Shown here in pieces: positions 41,761 to 54,258 of a stretch of 64,000 nt of DNA; position 1 is the first letter of the stretch; each line of letters opens with the position of its first letter. Made by a program: the position numbers and the translations under genes. The notes beneath the pieces were generated by a model. That model searched no databases and was not told the DNA's origin. It was given only the letters and a program-made list of their open reading frames with translations. Source of the DNA: Dipteris shenzhenensis. Lineage: Eukaryota; Polypodiophyta; Polypodiopsida; Gleicheniales. The stretch lies in NCBI GenBank assembly GCA_047967505.1, contig CM106538.1, one strand, 5' to 3'.

Positions 41761-44030
41761 TTTTTTACGAGTATTTTTGCACCGAGTTTGAGAGTTTTTT
41801 TTCCTTATAGATTCAAGATTCATTGGTGGTAGAAATTGCAAGCATCAAAATTACAATCCATGTAGTCTATTACAATGACAAGACTACAAGGGCCTCTCTT
41901 GAGTGCGGTTGCAACAATGCAATGTTCAAACAATGTCCTTACTCTTTCATGCACTATGACCAATGTCTTTAATCCATAAACATGACAATTTCGAGGACTA
42001 TAAGGGTTTGATAGATACAATCAAAAGTCTATTTCTTGTCAAAGGCTAAAAACATCCCAAAATTATCAAACTTATAATCCATGTAGTTTATTGCAATGCA
42101 ATATTTGAACGAAGTTAAAAGGGCCCTCTTGAGGGTAGTTGCAATGCAATGTTCAAATAAGTCTATGCATTATCATGCCCTACCATTGATTTCTTTGATC
42201 CATAAACATAGCAAGGTGGCAACACTCTTTAATAGTCTAGCCTTATACCTTGGGTCATATACATGTATTGCCATCATAGTGCAACCATTCACCCTTCTAA
42301 CATGGTCAAATTTATGCCTTCCTTTTCCAAGTCATTTCTTGGATGCATTCTATTCACAAGATCAAGTCCCAATCCTCTACCCTTGGTTGACAATTTCATA
42401 GCATAACATGGTCAGGAGTCATCAAGGGCTTGACTAGGGAATAAACATCCTTGGAAGAAAGCATACAGCAAATGTTCTTTCAAGTAAATAATGCCATCCA
42501 ATCATTCCCTCCTTGGATGCAATCAATCTAATGCATTAAATTTAACAATATAGTCTTAACTGGTTAATAAATATTCTCCATTGTATAACGCCTAACATCA
42601 CATTAGAATCACACATTGATGCAAACATAAATTTTAATATTAGTTGATGCTTGTAGTTGATGCAAAATTTCCTCCTACATTTCCATAGACATTGGATCAG
42701 ATGTCTTATATCAGATAACAAATTCTTGGAGATTATCCTTATATCAACAGATAACAAATTCTTGGAGATTATTTCCCTGGCCAACTCCTCCTCTAATTTT
42801 CTTGCCCCAAGGTTTACTTTTAGCAATTTTCTTGCATTTGCCAATTCTTGTCTACTCTCCACTACACCAATTAGATGTTCATGGTATCAAAATGCATGGT
42901 CAGCCTTGTTAATCCACAATATCTACTAGCTCGCTATAATACAGCTTTGCCTGACATTGACCTACATAGGAAGGTTGCTCTCCTCAATGCATGCATTTCA
43001 AAATCCCAACATGGAATTGAAGCTCACCGATTTCTAAAACATTTAGGGTGGGTTTGTGTGCATACAATGAATCTAACCCTCCACTTTTCTTTAGTAATGG
43101 AATTGAGCTAGGATTTAGGTATGGGGATCACACATTTGTTGCATACCAATCATCCCACTCATGTTAACACCAACTAGTGGCGAGCTAGTGGCAATGATGT
43201 TAAGAGCAACTCATCTACATGACGATGTTCATTTGCTTCTGTAATGTGCTTGGAAATAATAGAGAGGTGCAGTTAAAAATTTCCTCCCTCAGACTATTCT
43301 CCTTGATGTGTTGGTGTCAATCTCCTCAAATTCATTAGGAATGTTTTTATTCTTTTCCATCTACATTATCTTATTTTCCTTTTGCACTCAACTCGATTGT
43401 GCATGTCCTTTTTTCTAAGATTCCCTTTTCAATTAATCAGATAATTCCTACAAAAAGCAACTATAGTCTGCATCAAGATAGAAGATCAATTAGAGCATCA
43501 ATAGCTTCAGATTGCCCAATTTGCATAGAGAGAAATTGCATATTGTTGGCTTTCTTTGGTTTCAAGGGAGTGAGGCATATTCGAGGGAGATTCAATGGCA
43601 AGAATTCGACCTTTGGTGAAAATCTATACAAGACTTTGGCAATAAAATTATTTAGGGAATTGTTTGGAGGTTGCAAAAATAGATATTTGTCTTCTTGTCA
43701 AGACATTCCACAAAAAATAAATCAAGAGGACTGGCCCTAGAAAAACATTATATGTGACCCAAAATAACTTATGAAAATTACAAAGCGTGAGCGGATGCCA
43801 TCAAAGAACCATTGAGAACTGGCTCATTCTCTACTAGTGCTTGTATGATAGGGAGGAAAGTCATCATCGAACCTTGGAGTAAATAGGAAAATCTAGCAGT
43901 TCATAGCGCCCCAAACAGATACATATTTGGAGGGATTTCTACTTGCAAGAGATTCAATTTATAGGGAGGATATTGGAATGTAGTGATTGGCTAACGGGAG
44001 GAAAATCAGGCAATGGCAGGGTCTTGAGAT
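41760..44030. other. Repeat-rich region, no gene recognised
   Basis: An imperfect duplication with about 220-bp spacing covers 41850-42230 (ATCCATGTAGT...TATTGCAATG; AATCCATAAACAT). A 36-bp-period duplication lies at 42713-42772 (AGATAACAAATTCTTGGAG twice). The longest frame, 43399-43740 (+, 113 aa), has no recognisable domain. Confidence 0.55.
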
Positions 44031-44038
44031 ATCCTCAA

Positions 44039-44064
44039 GACTGTGCGCGGCGCCGCACACAGTC
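44039..44064. repeat. 26-bp near-perfect GC-rich palindrome
   Basis: GACTGTG, then a GCGGCGCCGC centre, then CACAGTC, with a single mismatched pair. It is unusually GC-rich for its surroundings. Confidence 0.9.
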
Positions 44065-47000
44065 AAGGGCATCATCACCGAGTCATTTTTTCATCATCTA
44101 CTCTAGTCATTTTTTCATCCAACCTTTATTTCTGTTCCTCTTTCCCTTTGGCTGACCTCTAGGTTTAGCCGCCAGGAAGACGACAAGGGAGGAAATAATC
44201 GACAGAAAAATTGCAGCAAAGAAAATTGTCATCCTACAATCAAATCACACTACAGTACCCCCTCTCTACCGCTCCTTTCCCTTGCCATCTTGTTATGGAT
44301 TGTAATTTCTTAGCACTCCAGCTAGCGCACACTCTTTGACTGCTTAACCCAAATCCAATCATGCTATAGTACCACCTCAAAAAATTTCGAGCTTCTCTAC
44401 CGCTACAGTATTACCTCAAAAAAATCGAAGCTACTCTACCACTCCTTGCCATCTTGTTTACTGTAATTTCTCACTCTTTTCCTAGATTCACCATCTAACT
44501 TTCTAAGTACAACTTCTAGTCTCATGGCTCTCTGTGAGCACATTCCACACAAACACATGTCTATGTTTAAATTCCCAAGTATTTCCCACATTCATCAACC
44601 CCTTGTAGCTTTCAGAGACACAATCTAAGTCCTGTTAAAGATAGTGTAAATTGCACTATCGATGGTGCTCCACTCCCTTCATGAGTGTTGAGCCCTCCTT
44701 GCGTGAGGCATCTTCCATTGAGAGAGATTTCCGTCAGAGAGAGTGAAAGCCCTTGTTCTATCAAGGCACACAAGCCCTTGCTCCAGTCAAGGCACAAGCC
44801 CTCTCCTTGAGGCATTTTCATTCTATCTCTAACTCTCGTTGTAGAGCTCAATCTCCTCTCCGTTTCAGTTCAAAAAGCTTGCCATTTGGAGCTTTGGATA
44901 GAGAGATATGTTCATTTGGTTGTTCTCTATTTCTTTGAGAGATTTCAAGAGGATGAGTGCTGTGGAAGGCTTATTTTTCTATGAGGGAAGAGAGATTCAA
45001 CTCTTTCTCTGAGAGAGTTCTCAGCTCTTCTTTTGGTACCCGAGATAGAGCTCTTCAAGGCGTTCTTTTGTCCATTCTTCAAGTGACGGTTCGACTTAGC
45101 CAGCCAAAGACGTAGAAACCTCAGAGCAAAGGCATTGTCAGTGACCCTACAGCTGCAATGTCCTCTCATGGCATCGATGGCCTTCTATGGCCACTCGCAG
45201 ACAAAGACTCCAGGTGTATGCTTCTCTGAGAGAGAAGAAAGAGAACAAAAGTAATAGCTCCAACGATTCTATTAGCTGCCAATGGTGTCCTTCAACGGCC
45301 CTGCACCCCTCCATGGCTCCCTAGCCAACACAACTCTACAAAAGCTGGCAACCATCTCCACGCTACTGCTACCGCGCCATCTCCAACGCCCTCTCCACAA
45401 CTTGAATAGTCTCTCAAGGCCATTGTCTTCTACAAGCGCCCACGTTGTTTCCTCTATAGCAAGCACCCTCAACAACTGAGACAAAGATCGGCACATCCAG
45501 GGCTCCAACTGCATGCAGTCCTCCAACCAGGCGCAACATCCACCGAGGTCCGCCATCCTCCTTGATCCACCAATGGCTAGCCCATGGGCAACAGAGCTTA
45601 CCTCCTACAGCCCCACGGCTCTACAACTCAGCTTCTCTGCCACCCAAGCTATGCATAACGCAACGACGATCCAAACGTAGCATCATCAACAAGCAGGCTC
45701 CTAGCTCCACGATGAGATCCATAGCCAGCAACGTGCCTTCCTCACGATCTTCTCTCAACGAGACCTAACGAGCCAGCTTAGACACAAGCAAGCAAAGCTA
45801 TGGAGCAGGCGACACTCCTTCAATGAGCTTTAGCAGCCCACAAGCCTCTACAACTCAGAGGCAAACATAACAAATCTCGCCGAGTAGGGCCAAGCTCCAG
45901 TCGATTGGTGACTCGGCCAACAACATCCACGCCAGCAACACAAGAAGCAAATGACTACTGCTTTTACGAGCCACGGGCTCCCACGCCTTCATCTGCGCTC
46001 CTTTCGAGCCTCAGCGACAGACCCGCGATGCCAAAAGCCTATTGCAACGAGCTCCATGAGAGCAGCACACGAAGGGCAGATCGCTCTTCCACAACGACGG
46101 TCGCACACCTTCACGGCTTCTGTGCTCTCCAACGTGAATGGCAACAGAAGGATGGAATCTTCCGCCAGCACACGTGGCAGGGACCTTATCCTCAACCTTC
46201 ACCATAGGTTGAGTGAGTGGTCAAACTAACCCGGGTTATGTTAACCCTGGGTCAGTGGTTTGGATAAGGCTAGCCACAATTGGTCAATATTATGCCACGT
46301 GGCAACTCTTCAAACGTGCCACATCAGCACCTCATCCACACCTGCCACATCATCATCTATGCTGGCGAGTGCCATGTCACCATTGGCCACCTCAGTAGTC
46401 TACCAGCTCAGCTGCCAATGTGGCAATGCCATATCATTAGCCAACCATGTCAGCATGAGACACCTCAACTACCCAGTCAGCAGCACAGTCACCCATGTGC
46501 CACCTCAGCACACAGAGTGCCAAATAGGCACAGTTGTATTCTACATGTGATCACCACCTCTGCCACATCACCCTCTAGGCCACATCATCATTTTTGGGCC
46601 TTCTTGGGATCAAAATTTGCCTATCCTTCCGGGGGCCGTATCTTTTGATCTAGGGGGAATTCGGAGGTGATCTAGAAAGCAAAATTGCTTGCCAACTCGC
46701 ACTCTACGCATTGAGCACTTCAGATCTTCCATCTGAGATTTCCACAGGTCAGCATCATTGACTCCTCATCATCGAAACCACCTCCTGATCCTCTACAATG
46801 CACCAAGCACTTAAAATGAGTTAAGATAAAATTCACTTGCTATATTTTTGCGCATCGATGTGTAGTCTAGTTGTAGACTAGCATCACCATAAAGGAGATC
46901 CAACTCCACAAAGCCAAGTCAGCCGTTGCCACATTACCCGATTAGTTTCCACTGGTGTCAGTCCCATCGGATCTATCATCGATATTCACTTTCACACATC

Positions 47001-47285
47001 TGACACCAGTTCAGTTCTCTTAGCATTTGGCACTTCATCACTCAGTGTGACACTTGGTAGAGTGATCTTCCTCCTCGAATTTAGGATTGTTGCATACTTC
47101 TTGCACACACACATGCCACCCATGTAAAGTCACGCATTGTTGACTATTTTTTGGCATTGGTTTCCGCACACATACATCAGCCTTGTACAGCCTTTTGGCT
47201 ACTCCCGACACAGTTGTCATCACTTAACTACAGGCTTGATCCTTGGCACACATAGTATTTCTCACATGACTTGGTTTTAACCGTT
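44065..47285. other. Non-coding region with internal duplications and TGCCACATCA motifs
   Basis: Two related segments of about 170 bp lie within 44220-44480 (CTACAGTA...CTCTACCGCTCCTT; TTGCCATCTTGTT). From 45280 to 46210 sequence is GC-richer, with several 90-100-codon frames on both strands but no motif. From about 46290 to 46530 the phrases GCCACATCA, GCCACGTGG and CCACCTCAG recur about ten times. This may be old LTR sequence; no RT or gag was recognised. Confidence 0.5.
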
Positions 47286-47289
47286 CATC

Positions 47290-47858
47290 GTAAGCCCCTC
47301 AGTGGGGCAGCTCTCACACAGTGTTCTCATGATGGTGGGTAGACACTCTCGTCGGTACACGGGTAAGCCTCTTGCACAGAGCACTAGACCACCTCCATCA
47401 TGGAGTTATCCACATCACATAATTGATGATACACTAGTCATGACCCCGGACAAAGATCCGTGAGTGGAAAGAGAACCTTCTTCGACCATTTATTGCCACA
47501 GGGTATGTTCCAGTGTATGATGCTGCGACTCGAGCCTCATTGGCCTTGACAGATCAGATACAGACGCAGATGCCTCAGATGTTAGCATGGATCAGTAGCC
47601 CATAGTTTTTTATCATGCACATTCCTCAGTAAGCCCTCACATGAGGCACACTTTTCGGTAAGCCCTTAGCACGAGGCACATTTGATGATAAGTCCTCAGT
47701 ACGAGGTAGTCCCATTGACATTAGCTCAGATTGATTCTTGTGATGCACAACCATCACTCTCATGCATGGATCCAACTCCATCCTTTGCCACAGATGCAGA
47801 TACTCAACAGGAGTTCACCAGTGATCATCAGTAGCAGGTAAGTCCTCACTACGAGGCA
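47290..47858. repeat. Dispersed short hairpin repeat (GTAAGTCCTCAGTACGAGGCA type)
   Basis: Five units of about 20 bp sit at 47290, 47629, 47658, 47689 and 47838. Each has a CCTC/GAGG (or CCCCTC/GGGG) foldback inside. Spacing is irregular and the spacers are unlike each other, so this is not a CRISPR array. Confidence 0.8.
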
Positions 47859-47859
47859 C

Positions 47860-50630
47860 TCACATCTTCTACCGCATGCAAAGATATATGCCCCAGTGCA
47901 TCCAGCTCTTTAGGTGATTCCATTCCAGCATCCATCACTGATGCTTTCACCTTTGACATAGAGCATACCTTGGGCTCAATTCCCTTCAGCAGTTCAGATC
48001 AGCAGATCAGTCTTCAGGACATTCCAGCATCGGCTCAGTTATGCCGCATTGCATCCTTGGATCCAGTTATGACCACCACTTTCAATCATCAGATTATTCC
48101 TCAGCATAAGGATACCTATGCATCAGTGCGGTCCTACCCCAGTGTAGTTGGACATCATCAGGTTCAGCCATAGCACAACCTAGGGAGACTCAGTGTTTCA
48201 TCATGCACTTATGGCTAATAATTTGCTATCTATTCATGTAGAGTGCTTGACAATCACAAGAAATTGCCCACCCCTTAAAAGAAAAAACTTTCAAAGGTAG
48301 AACCATGCAGTGGCATATGCATTTGATCCCATGATGTGGATGCTATAATTGTTTGATAGTTGTAGGATTTATGCATGGGGATTTATGCATGCTCCTCTGA
48401 TTAAATGTAGATGAAAATTTCTTGAATTTGTTGTCTTGTTCCACTTTCAAATACACTTTCCAAAAACATTAGATTTCTCAAAATTAATCATTATCAATGT
48501 GAGAAAAAATGGTGGTATTATTGTTAAGATCTTACCAATGCTCTATCAAAATGTCAAAGAGTTCACAAGAGTAGCATAGTTTGCAACACCCTTACTATAT
48601 TGAGGATGCAATTCAACCCAATTCCAGCATCAATCTATAGTGGTTTCTCTACTTTGACAAAATATTTGTAATGTCCTATGCAAATGTCTATTATGCAAAT
48701 ATATTCTAATCAATGCAATAATATATTGATGCTCAATGTCCAAACTTCACTCATGAATTTGCAATTACAAGGGACCCAAGTAATTTTGTGAGGTAGTAGT
48801 ACCTACAGTCTTGTACTTTGAGGCATTGTTATTAGTAGTGACATCATGAGATCTTCCCACTCTTGCAATAGTCCATTCATTTGACATGATGAAAAATGAG
48901 AATGGTGCATGCTTAATGGCAATCATTATAAAATAGATTGTTTATAATCTGTCTTGATACCCATTGCATGCTACTTCAACAAGTATTTTTGTTTTAGGCT
49001 CTTAATCAGTTGATGTAAATTTGATTAGCAATACCCTTTCGCATGACCAAGTATGTTGAACTCGGGTTATCTCGACTACCTGGGGTCAAGACCATGCATA
49101 CAAGTTAAGTTAGCTTGACTACCAAGGGTGGAAACCATGCATGTAGGTGAAGCACAGTTAGCTCTCAAATCAAGATTATTTAGATGGAGATGTGACAACA
49201 GTGATAGTTAAAGTGGCAAAATGAGCTATTATAGTTGCTTGACATTGCATATTATTATAAACGATTTATTTGAGTGTTAGAGGATGAGTTCAAGTGTTTG
49301 AAGAACTCTCTAAAAATTGATGTTTGTATAGAGGAGTGTACCCATGTAGTTAACAAGTTAATTAAGCCCTGATAGATGTTTGATAAATGCTTGAAGAGAA
49401 TGCCAAAGGTATGTGGCTAGGAGAGGAGTACTTGAGCCGAGACAAAAGAGATTGGCGAAATCTAGTTAGAGGCATTAGCATGGAATTGAAACCAGGAATA
49501 ATAAACAGTCAATGGGAACGAGTGTACATAACAAAGACTACCTACAAAATGAAGAGACTGAGGATGGAGGGACCCTAGACTTGCACCTGGAGTTGGTCAC
49601 AGACTCGGATACTGAAGTGAACCTGTTCTTAAGTTTCATCCAAGATTACCTAAGGAACATGAGATTGGTGAGTCCTCAAGGCAGTTGTATGAAGAAACCA
49701 AGAATTCTTCCACAAAAATTCAAGATTTTGAGGTGTCTAGTGAATCCTACCATGAGCCGAGCCATGAGCACCGTGATCAACCTAGAAGATGTATCTCAAG
49801 TCTAGAGATTAGAACAGCCTCAAGAACAATATTAAGAAGAAGACATGCCATGAGACAGAGACGAAGCATGGAATGTGCTACGAGTGGTACACATGAGCCA
49901 AATTGTTCAGTGGAAGACAAAGTCATCTACAACATATATCAGAGTCTGAGTGGTTTGTACTAGTTTAGCCAGGAATTGCTCCTAACACAAAACATGCATA
50001 TATAGATCATATCCAATGAAAGTTCGAATGTGGAGCATGCAAATACTTGGATCCAATTGATTGCTAAGTTACTAGGACCTAGATACTGAGTCCTATTTAG
50101 ACCAAAAAAGCACGACCTCCAAGTACTAGGCATTCCAGATCATCGATTGGGGAAAGAATGCATAAATCAAGCAGTCCAATTTAAGTATTAAGGACCAAAC
50201 TAAAGAGCCTAGTTGGAGTAGAAATATTCAAAATAATAAGTCTAGGTCGATTAAGAATAACCATAGCAAGGAGTGCTTCATTGACTAAAAGAAGAACCAA
50301 AGCAAGGACTCTTCATCGATCGCTAGAGGGACCAAAGCCAAAAGTCCAACTTCGATTGTACAAGGGACTAAAATAAGAAGTCCATCACCAAGTGGACTTG
50401 CTACTCCTATTGGTCATTGAAAAATGTCAAGGCCACTCAATCCTACATATCCTGATCCAATAGATGTAGTGCTTGAGGTCAAAGCCAAGGCTGCTCAGCC
50501 TATCAAAGTCATGGATGCTGAATCTATTGAGGTTTCCGTGGGTATGCCACATACAAGGTGCTATAACTAAGGAAAAGTACACGATTGATTTCCCCCCACA
50601 TTGGGAAGATAGCTCAGCAATGATTTGACC
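47860..50630. other. Non-coding region, no gene recognised
   Basis: Short frames on the plus strand (49387-49963) show no diagnostic motif. A phrase with ACCATGCAT and GACTACC recurs near 49070 and 49120. The 3' part (50100-50400) has repeated GGACCAAA and AAGTCC phrases. It may be the 5' side of the degenerate gag that follows. Confidence 0.45.
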
Positions 50631-50639
50631 AATTCTCAA

Positions 50640-51060
50640 TTGGTTACTTTGTAGATTTGTAGCAAATGTCCAAGGCATTCCTGAAGTGATTTAGACAAGA
50701 AATTAATGAAGATAACGCTCACACAAAGCTTAGTGATTTGAAAAGCAGAAAGAAAATCACTCCATTCATGAATTTGTTTGAGAATGAGAGCCCTCATTAA
50801 TTAGTTGAGTACACCATCAGATGATAAGTCATTAGGTGCTTGGTTGATTACAAGTGGCACATAGATTGACTTGTAATCACTTGAGATTGTCAACCCAAGC
50901 ACGACTTATGAAGAGCTATTGAATTGAGCGATAGCCCTAGAGAAAAGTGGTCTTGCCAAGAAAAAGAAAAAGAAAAAGATGAAAGGGGATGATGAGGGAG
51001 ATGTTTCCTTCAAAGTAGACAAGTTGAAGTCTACATTCAAAAAGGCCTTAAAGGAATTGG
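50640..51060 (+). pseudogene. Degenerate retrotransposon gag remnant
   Basis: Read across stops, this plus-strand stretch resembles the gag block FR-x-E-x-x-E-D-x-x-x-x-L-x-x-L-K-Q: a phrase with FRQEINEDNAHTKLSDLKS occurs near 50687-50745. A Lys-rich run follows (AAGAAAAAGAAAAAG near 50960). It abuts the minus-strand copia RT at about 51060. No intact frame remains. Confidence 0.45.
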
Positions 51061-51875
51061 ATTTCAAATGAGAACTCATCTGATTTGGGATTATCTATAT
51101 GACTCAATTTCACATATGGAGGCAATGGAGTACTCACTGCCTTCCCCCCCTCCATATTGAAGCGCTGCAATACTTTTGTAACATACTCCTCCTGTGAAAG
51201 CCAAAGGAGTTTCCTACTCCGATCACGCGTGATGCACATACCAAGAATATGACCTGCAAGTCCCAAATCCTTCATATCAAAGGCCTCATGCAACTTGGCC
51301 TTTAATGCATCTAGCTCATAAGTATTCTTGCTAGCCAATAGCATATCATCCACATATAGTGCCAGGAGTATCAGGCTATTATCCTTAGCCCTTTTAGTGT
51401 AGAAGCAGTGATCAATTTCACTCCTTCTAAAACCCTGGGACCGAATGAAAGCATCAAACTTCTGATAGCATTCTCTAGGTGCTTGCTTAAGACCATAGAG
51501 ACTCTTCTTCAGCTTGCAAACTAAATGCTCTTTGCCCTTTTCTTCAAAGCCTTTCGACTGCACCATGTAAATTTCCTCATGCAGATCCCCATGCAAGAAA
51601 GTTGTCTTGACATCCATCAGCATAAGCTCCATGTCCTCTTGTGCCACTAGGCCAAGCATGCATCTAAGTGTGGTCATCTTCACAACCAGAGAGAATATCT
51701 CATCAAAGTCCACACCCTTCTCTTGCTTGAACCCTTTAGCGACCAAACGGGCCTTGTACCTAGGCACATCATCACCTGTGACCTTCATCTTGTAGACCCA
51801 TTTACATGGCAATGCTTTCTTTCCATGTGGCAAAGAAACCAAGTCCCAAGTCTTATTCTTCATAAGTGAACTCAT
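51048..51875 (-). pseudogene. Copia reverse transcriptase (RVT_2), 3' truncated
   Basis: The 275-codon frame starts MSSLMKNKTWDLVSLPHGKK, then CKWVYKMK, RYKARLVAKGFKQEKGVDF, DVKTTFLHGDL, SLYGLKQAPRECY and LALYVDDMLLA, the catalytic box. These are the standard landmarks of Ty1/copia RT in order. The usual DVKTAFLNG appears as DVKTTFLHG. The frame stops soon after VSTPLPPYVKL, where RNase H should follow. RT itself looks nearly intact, but the element is not. Confidence 0.9.
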
Positions 51876-52043
51876 CTCTGATTACATAGCATACTCCCAC
51901 TTGCATTGATCCTCGTGCATCATAGCCTCTCTGTAGTAAGAAGGCTCCGCGCAATCAGTAAGCATCACATAGTCTACCCCTGGAACAAACCTATCAGGCG
52001 GTCTAGACACTCTAGATGATCTTCTCAAGGGCATTTCAGCTTG

Positions 52044-52337
52044 CTATCCCACCTGCATATCAGCCATATTTGGCTCATCATTTCCACCGATAGATGATCC
52101 ATCATCTACCCTTGTTTGTATACCTATGGGAGTACTTGGTGGTACCACTTCTTGCACATTTGGTGCATGGACAGCTTGCTGTCTATCAACATATGCAGGT
52201 GGATTCACGTCTTGGAAAGTGATTCTCCTCGTTTCCATATCCCTCATCCGTGCCTTATGCATCTTCTTCTCATTGAAGGCTACATCATGGCTGCGTATGA
52301 TCTTCTTTGCTTCTAGATCCCAGAGACGATAGCCCAT
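52044..52337 (-). pseudogene. Copia integrase-RT linker fragment
   Basis: It begins GYRLWDLEAKKIIRSHDVAF, the conserved GYRL-x-D-x-x-x-x-K-x-x-x-S-R-D-V-x-F block between integrase and RT in copia elements. A low-complexity linker follows. A small gap or frameshift separates it from the flanking integrase and RT frames. Confidence 0.82.
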
Positions 52338-52387
52338 CTCTCCACTTTCACCATAACCCAGAAAGATGCATTTCCTAGACTTAGGAT

Positions 52388-52624
52388 CTAGCTTCTTTCA
52401 AAGCTCTTTTGGCACATGTGCATATGCTTCACACCCAAATATACGCAAATGAGAGTAAAAGGGCTTCTTGCCACTCCATGCCTCTTCAGGAATACCACCA
52501 AACTCTTATTAGGTGATCTATTGATCACATGCACTATAGTCTTCATTGCCTCAGCCCAAAAACCACCAGAAAGACTTGCATTGGAAAGCATGCATTGCAA
52601 CCTTTCTTGAATGGTACAGCTCAT
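52388..52624 (-). pseudogene. Copia integrase C-terminal fragment
   Basis: It contains TIQERLQCMLSNASL, then FWAEAMKTIVHVINRSPNKSL, the conserved end of the copia integrase core and the segment after it. A frameshift follows near GVARSPF. The catalytic D,D-35-E region upstream is absent. Confidence 0.85.
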
Positions 52625-52635
52625 CTTTTTTGTAA

Positions 52636-52695
52636 CGTCCCATCAAACTTTTTAATGCTGAAAAACTCCTTTTCAGACATGGAAGAGGATGCCAT
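52636..52695 (-). pseudogene. Copia gag N-terminal stub at a deletion junction
   Basis: ATG at 52695 (minus) opens a frame of about 20 codons ending in EKEFFSIKKFDGT, the copia gag start. It is then joined to integrase sequence within about 15 bp and meets a stop. Confidence 0.75.
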
Positions 52696-52930
52696 GATGC
52701 AAATAAAGCAAAATCCCAAATGCTAGTGCTTGCAAGAGAGAATCACACCAAATACCAAGTGCACCTAAATTTGTATGCCACAATAGAGTGAAATATCACC
52801 AAAACTCAAAGCTCAAAGCATCAAAAGATACAGCTGACTCATGTGCATGTACTATGCATCCATATGAGCAAATCTGGCCCAAAAGAAAATGCCAACTGCA
52901 ATGGTAATCCAAAATGCCAATAAGTGCCAA

Positions 52931-53123
52931 ATGGCTGAAGCATAAACACCGTCCATGGGCATATGCATCAACAATATCTCAACTAAGAGAGCATAACACT
53001 ATCAGTGCATCACCTGCAATGTGTCAAATGGCTCAAGCATAAACACCGTCCATGGGCATATGCATCAACAATATCTCATCCAAGAGAGCATAACACTACC
53101 AGTGCATCACCTGCAATGTGTTA
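52931..53123. repeat. 97-bp-period tandem duplication in the copia leader
   Basis: CATAAACACCGTCCATGGGC begins at 52941 and 53038. The copies extend through TGCATCACCTGCAATGTGT with few differences. Confidence 0.9.
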
Positions 53124-54243
53124 AAGCTGTCCCTCAGCATAAAATAGCATCCATGTGCAAAGCGTCCATAAAAAATAGCATCCCACAAGGTAATCTGGGC
53201 CTATCAGCGCATCCAATAAGGATCGCAATGCATCTAAATGGCTTATAAATCATCCACTGCAACCCAATGCACACCATGAATGAGCGCACACGGCTCAAAC
53301 TGCAACTAGAGTGATCTACATAAGGTATGCTCAAGAAATCATGGTCCCACGGCAATGACCGCTACTGAAAATAGAACCTGAGATGCCTCAAAACATGGGC
53401 ACCATTGCATAATCAAACTCAGCAAGACAATCTGCAAATATCTCTCTTCTGCTCGAACTCCAAAATCCCAACCGATGAGTGAGAAATGGGAATCAACACT
53501 TATCCACTGCCATGTGGCATAAATCTAAGGTTTCAAAACCTTAGAATGAAAAATGCATAACAGAGAGACGAAATCAAATACACAGAGATCTATGACTCTG
53601 AAAATACTCCACTGAATCGCGCAAGAACTAACAAGTAGGGGGTTTTAGGCATCCAAAACACAATGGGATAGACGGTTTTGGAAACCGTGTTCCCAATCAC
53701 TGGGTACAACACACGAACTGAAAAACGTCTTTGGAAACTGAACTGTTTGTAAACTCCATCGGAGTGCAAATGATGCACAACATAGAAGTTTTAGGACCTC
53801 CTGAGTCCACCGGAACTGATAGATCTGCAAATGGTTGCTCCAAACTTGAGTTCCAACACCCAGGTAGAAAAACGTTGAAACTGACACAATGAGTCAGAAA
53901 TCCAACGAAATGATTCCAAATTCAAGAATGAAGGTGTTTCCAAGTTCCTGAAGTGAAATGGACACCAAAAGCAGGTAATGGTTGCCTCTACAAGTCAATA
54001 CGGAGTCTCTATCGTCGAACGAAATAGGGAAAAGCCTAAAAAACGACTTTTTCTTTGAAAACACTTAACAGGGTCTCAAAACCACTTCGCAAAACCAAAG
54101 TGACTTTTCCAAAGATTCCTTCAAGGTCTCTGCACACTCGGATGCAAGTAAAGTCACCCACAAAGCTTCCCACAGAGCTTCTCCTTCCTCCCACAGAGCT
54201 ATTGAGCTTCCAGGCATTCATGCACGCTCAGCTAGACCACCCG

Positions 54244-54255
54244 GGCTCTGATACA
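54244..54255 (-). promoter_or_regulatory. Copia primer-binding site candidate
   Basis: On the minus strand TGTATCAGAGCC follows an LTR-like end TCTCA after two bases (AC). It is one base shorter than, and otherwise like, the initiator-Met site TGGTATCAGAGC. A GTTGAGAG/CTCTCAAC foldback overlaps the LTR end at 54256-54273. Confidence 0.7.
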
Positions 54256-54258
54256 GTT

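Larger units (their letters stand above)
51048..54258 (-). mobile_element. Copia-type element, internally deleted
   Basis: Minus-strand order is: LTR end near 54258, initiator-Met-type primer site at 54255-54244, a leader of about 1.5 kb with a tandem repeat, a gag N-terminal stub at 52695, then at once the integrase C-terminal part (52624), a linker, and RT to 51060. Gag body, protease and the integrase core are gone, and the RNase H end is missing. The LTR start was not located. Confidence 0.8.

Noticed and set aside
45905-46648. Overlapping frames of 61-122 codons
   Set aside because: Similar-length frames occur in all phases and on both strands in a GC-richer patch. No motif or splice evidence supports one.
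47290-47858. Possible CRISPR-like array
   Set aside because: The units are few, irregularly spaced and in a plant nuclear context. They are better described as short hairpin repeats.
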